Source: Rugalucina vietnamica
Taxonomy: Eukaryota > Mollusca > Bivalvia > Lucinida > Lucinidae
Assembly (NCBI GenBank): GCA_964017185.1
Contig: OZ024874.1
Span: forward strand, 36,184,721 to 36,248,720
Direction of reading: 5' to 3'
DNA: 64,000 bases
The translations under genes and the position numbers were made by a program. How positions within the stretch are numbered: the stretch's first letter is position 1; the number at the start of each line of letters is the position of its first letter. The notes under the pieces are model-generated. The model made no database searches. It had not been told where the DNA came from and was given only the letters and a program-made list of their open reading frames with translations. Positions 63,413-64,000 of the stretch are shown here, in pieces.

Positions 63413-64000
63413 GTATGTTAACTTATTACGTAATCAATGTACAACAATCGGATGTCGATCTTGTGTAAACAATGATTACACATATTCGTGTATATCTAGT
63501 TGTCGTTTGTTACACGTTTGTCAAAGCGTTTCGCACCCGGAAATTAAAAATTATACTTGATTGGCGTCTGGAGAATCAGCCCAGGTAAAGTTGACGTCTC
63601 TTTCACATTTTTGAATCTTAAAACAGCATAAAATTGTAAAACTCGTTCCAAAGACATTGTTTAACAGACAGAACTTGCGCTAAAACAGACCCGCTTTGTG
63701 AGAACAGTGTGTTTTTCCAAAGATGTATGGTTTAAATGTAATCCATAAATACCCTATTTCATCAATGTTTAATTGATACGGTTGTGGTATCTTACATATT
63801 AAATAGGGAAAACTTCCGACAAATAGACGGCCTGCTGTATTTTCGAGTGTCCCATTTTCCGTTATTACTAATGGAAAGAGTGTACCATTACATGATGAGT
63901 CGATGTACCATTTTCAGTGATGAAAAATTCTTTTAGCTGCAGTAGATGCGTTTAGATCAAAGTATTTTACAATAAATAAACTTGTCTTTGGTCTCTACCG
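63413..64000. other. Presumed intron or intergenic end of window
   Basis: AT-rich with no recognised repeat or exon. Confidence 0.3.

Overview
This looks like intergenic or intronic DNA from an AT-rich animal genome, most likely a bivalve mollusc. The argument is the repeat content: the abundant 'AGCTCACCTGAGCC-GAA-GGCTCA' repeat with CGGACGGACG runs, many tRNA-derived SINEs, a Penelope-like element with a GIY-YIG domain, and CR1/L2-like, Harbinger and Tc1 elements. No complete host gene was found. Almost every protein similarity belongs to a decayed transposable element, and most long ORFs are chance readings of repeats. The species call is inference.

Layout. 0-0.4 kb: tandem tRNA-derived units. 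0.9-1.2 kb: LINE scrap. 1.5-2.75 kb: inverted-repeat element full of RFX-type X-box palindromes. 3.3-4.4 kb: 557-bp tandem duplication. 4.7-5.35 kb: hairpin element of the ATAGAGGATATT family. 5.5-8.8 kb: a giant palindrome with mirrored 103-bp satellite arrays and mirrored tetranucleotide microsatellites. 9.0-9.9 kb: broken Tc1 transposase with a nested MITE. 9.9-10.6 and 14.2-14.9 kb: abundant mollusc repeat. 15-18 kb: three different hairpin elements. 18.6-22 kb: CR1/L2-like LINE. 22-23.9 kb: paralogue of 15.9 kb, SINE, MITE. 24.3-25.8 kb: second LINE (minus), ending in a C2H2 finger. 28.6-30.05 kb: hairpin element split by a Harbinger element. 31.8-33.1 and 33.1-36.3 kb: nested and inverted hairpin elements around a Mutator-like element. 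36.4-40.8 kb: SINEs and MITEs inside a 3.4-kb inverted-repeat element. 41.2-49.2 kb: a Penelope-like element broken by an LTR retroelement that keeps env-like ORFs but no gag-pol, and by a mollusc repeat; a hammerhead-like motif lies at its 3' end. 49.2-54.9 kb: hairpin element, SINEs, microsatellites. 54.93-57.46 kb: TA-flanked element with TTTCGCCGCGAAA subterminal palindromes. 58.2-59.8 kb: chimeric hairpin element and a tRNA-like sequence. 61-62.7 kb: third LINE, interrupted. 63.1-63.4 kb: a CpG-rich stretch with ETS, GC-box and NRF1-like sites before an ATG and splice donor, the only place that resembles the start of a host gene.

The most distinctive theme is architectural. Several unrelated-looking short element families share a long near-perfect hairpin, a tiny GC loop of the GCCGAAGGC type, and a nearby cluster of CRE (TGACGTCA) and CCAAT boxes. 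At least 15 perfect CREs occur in the 64 kb, where about one is expected by chance. Whether this is a common transposition mechanism, a shared promoter-like module or both cannot be settled from the sequence alone.
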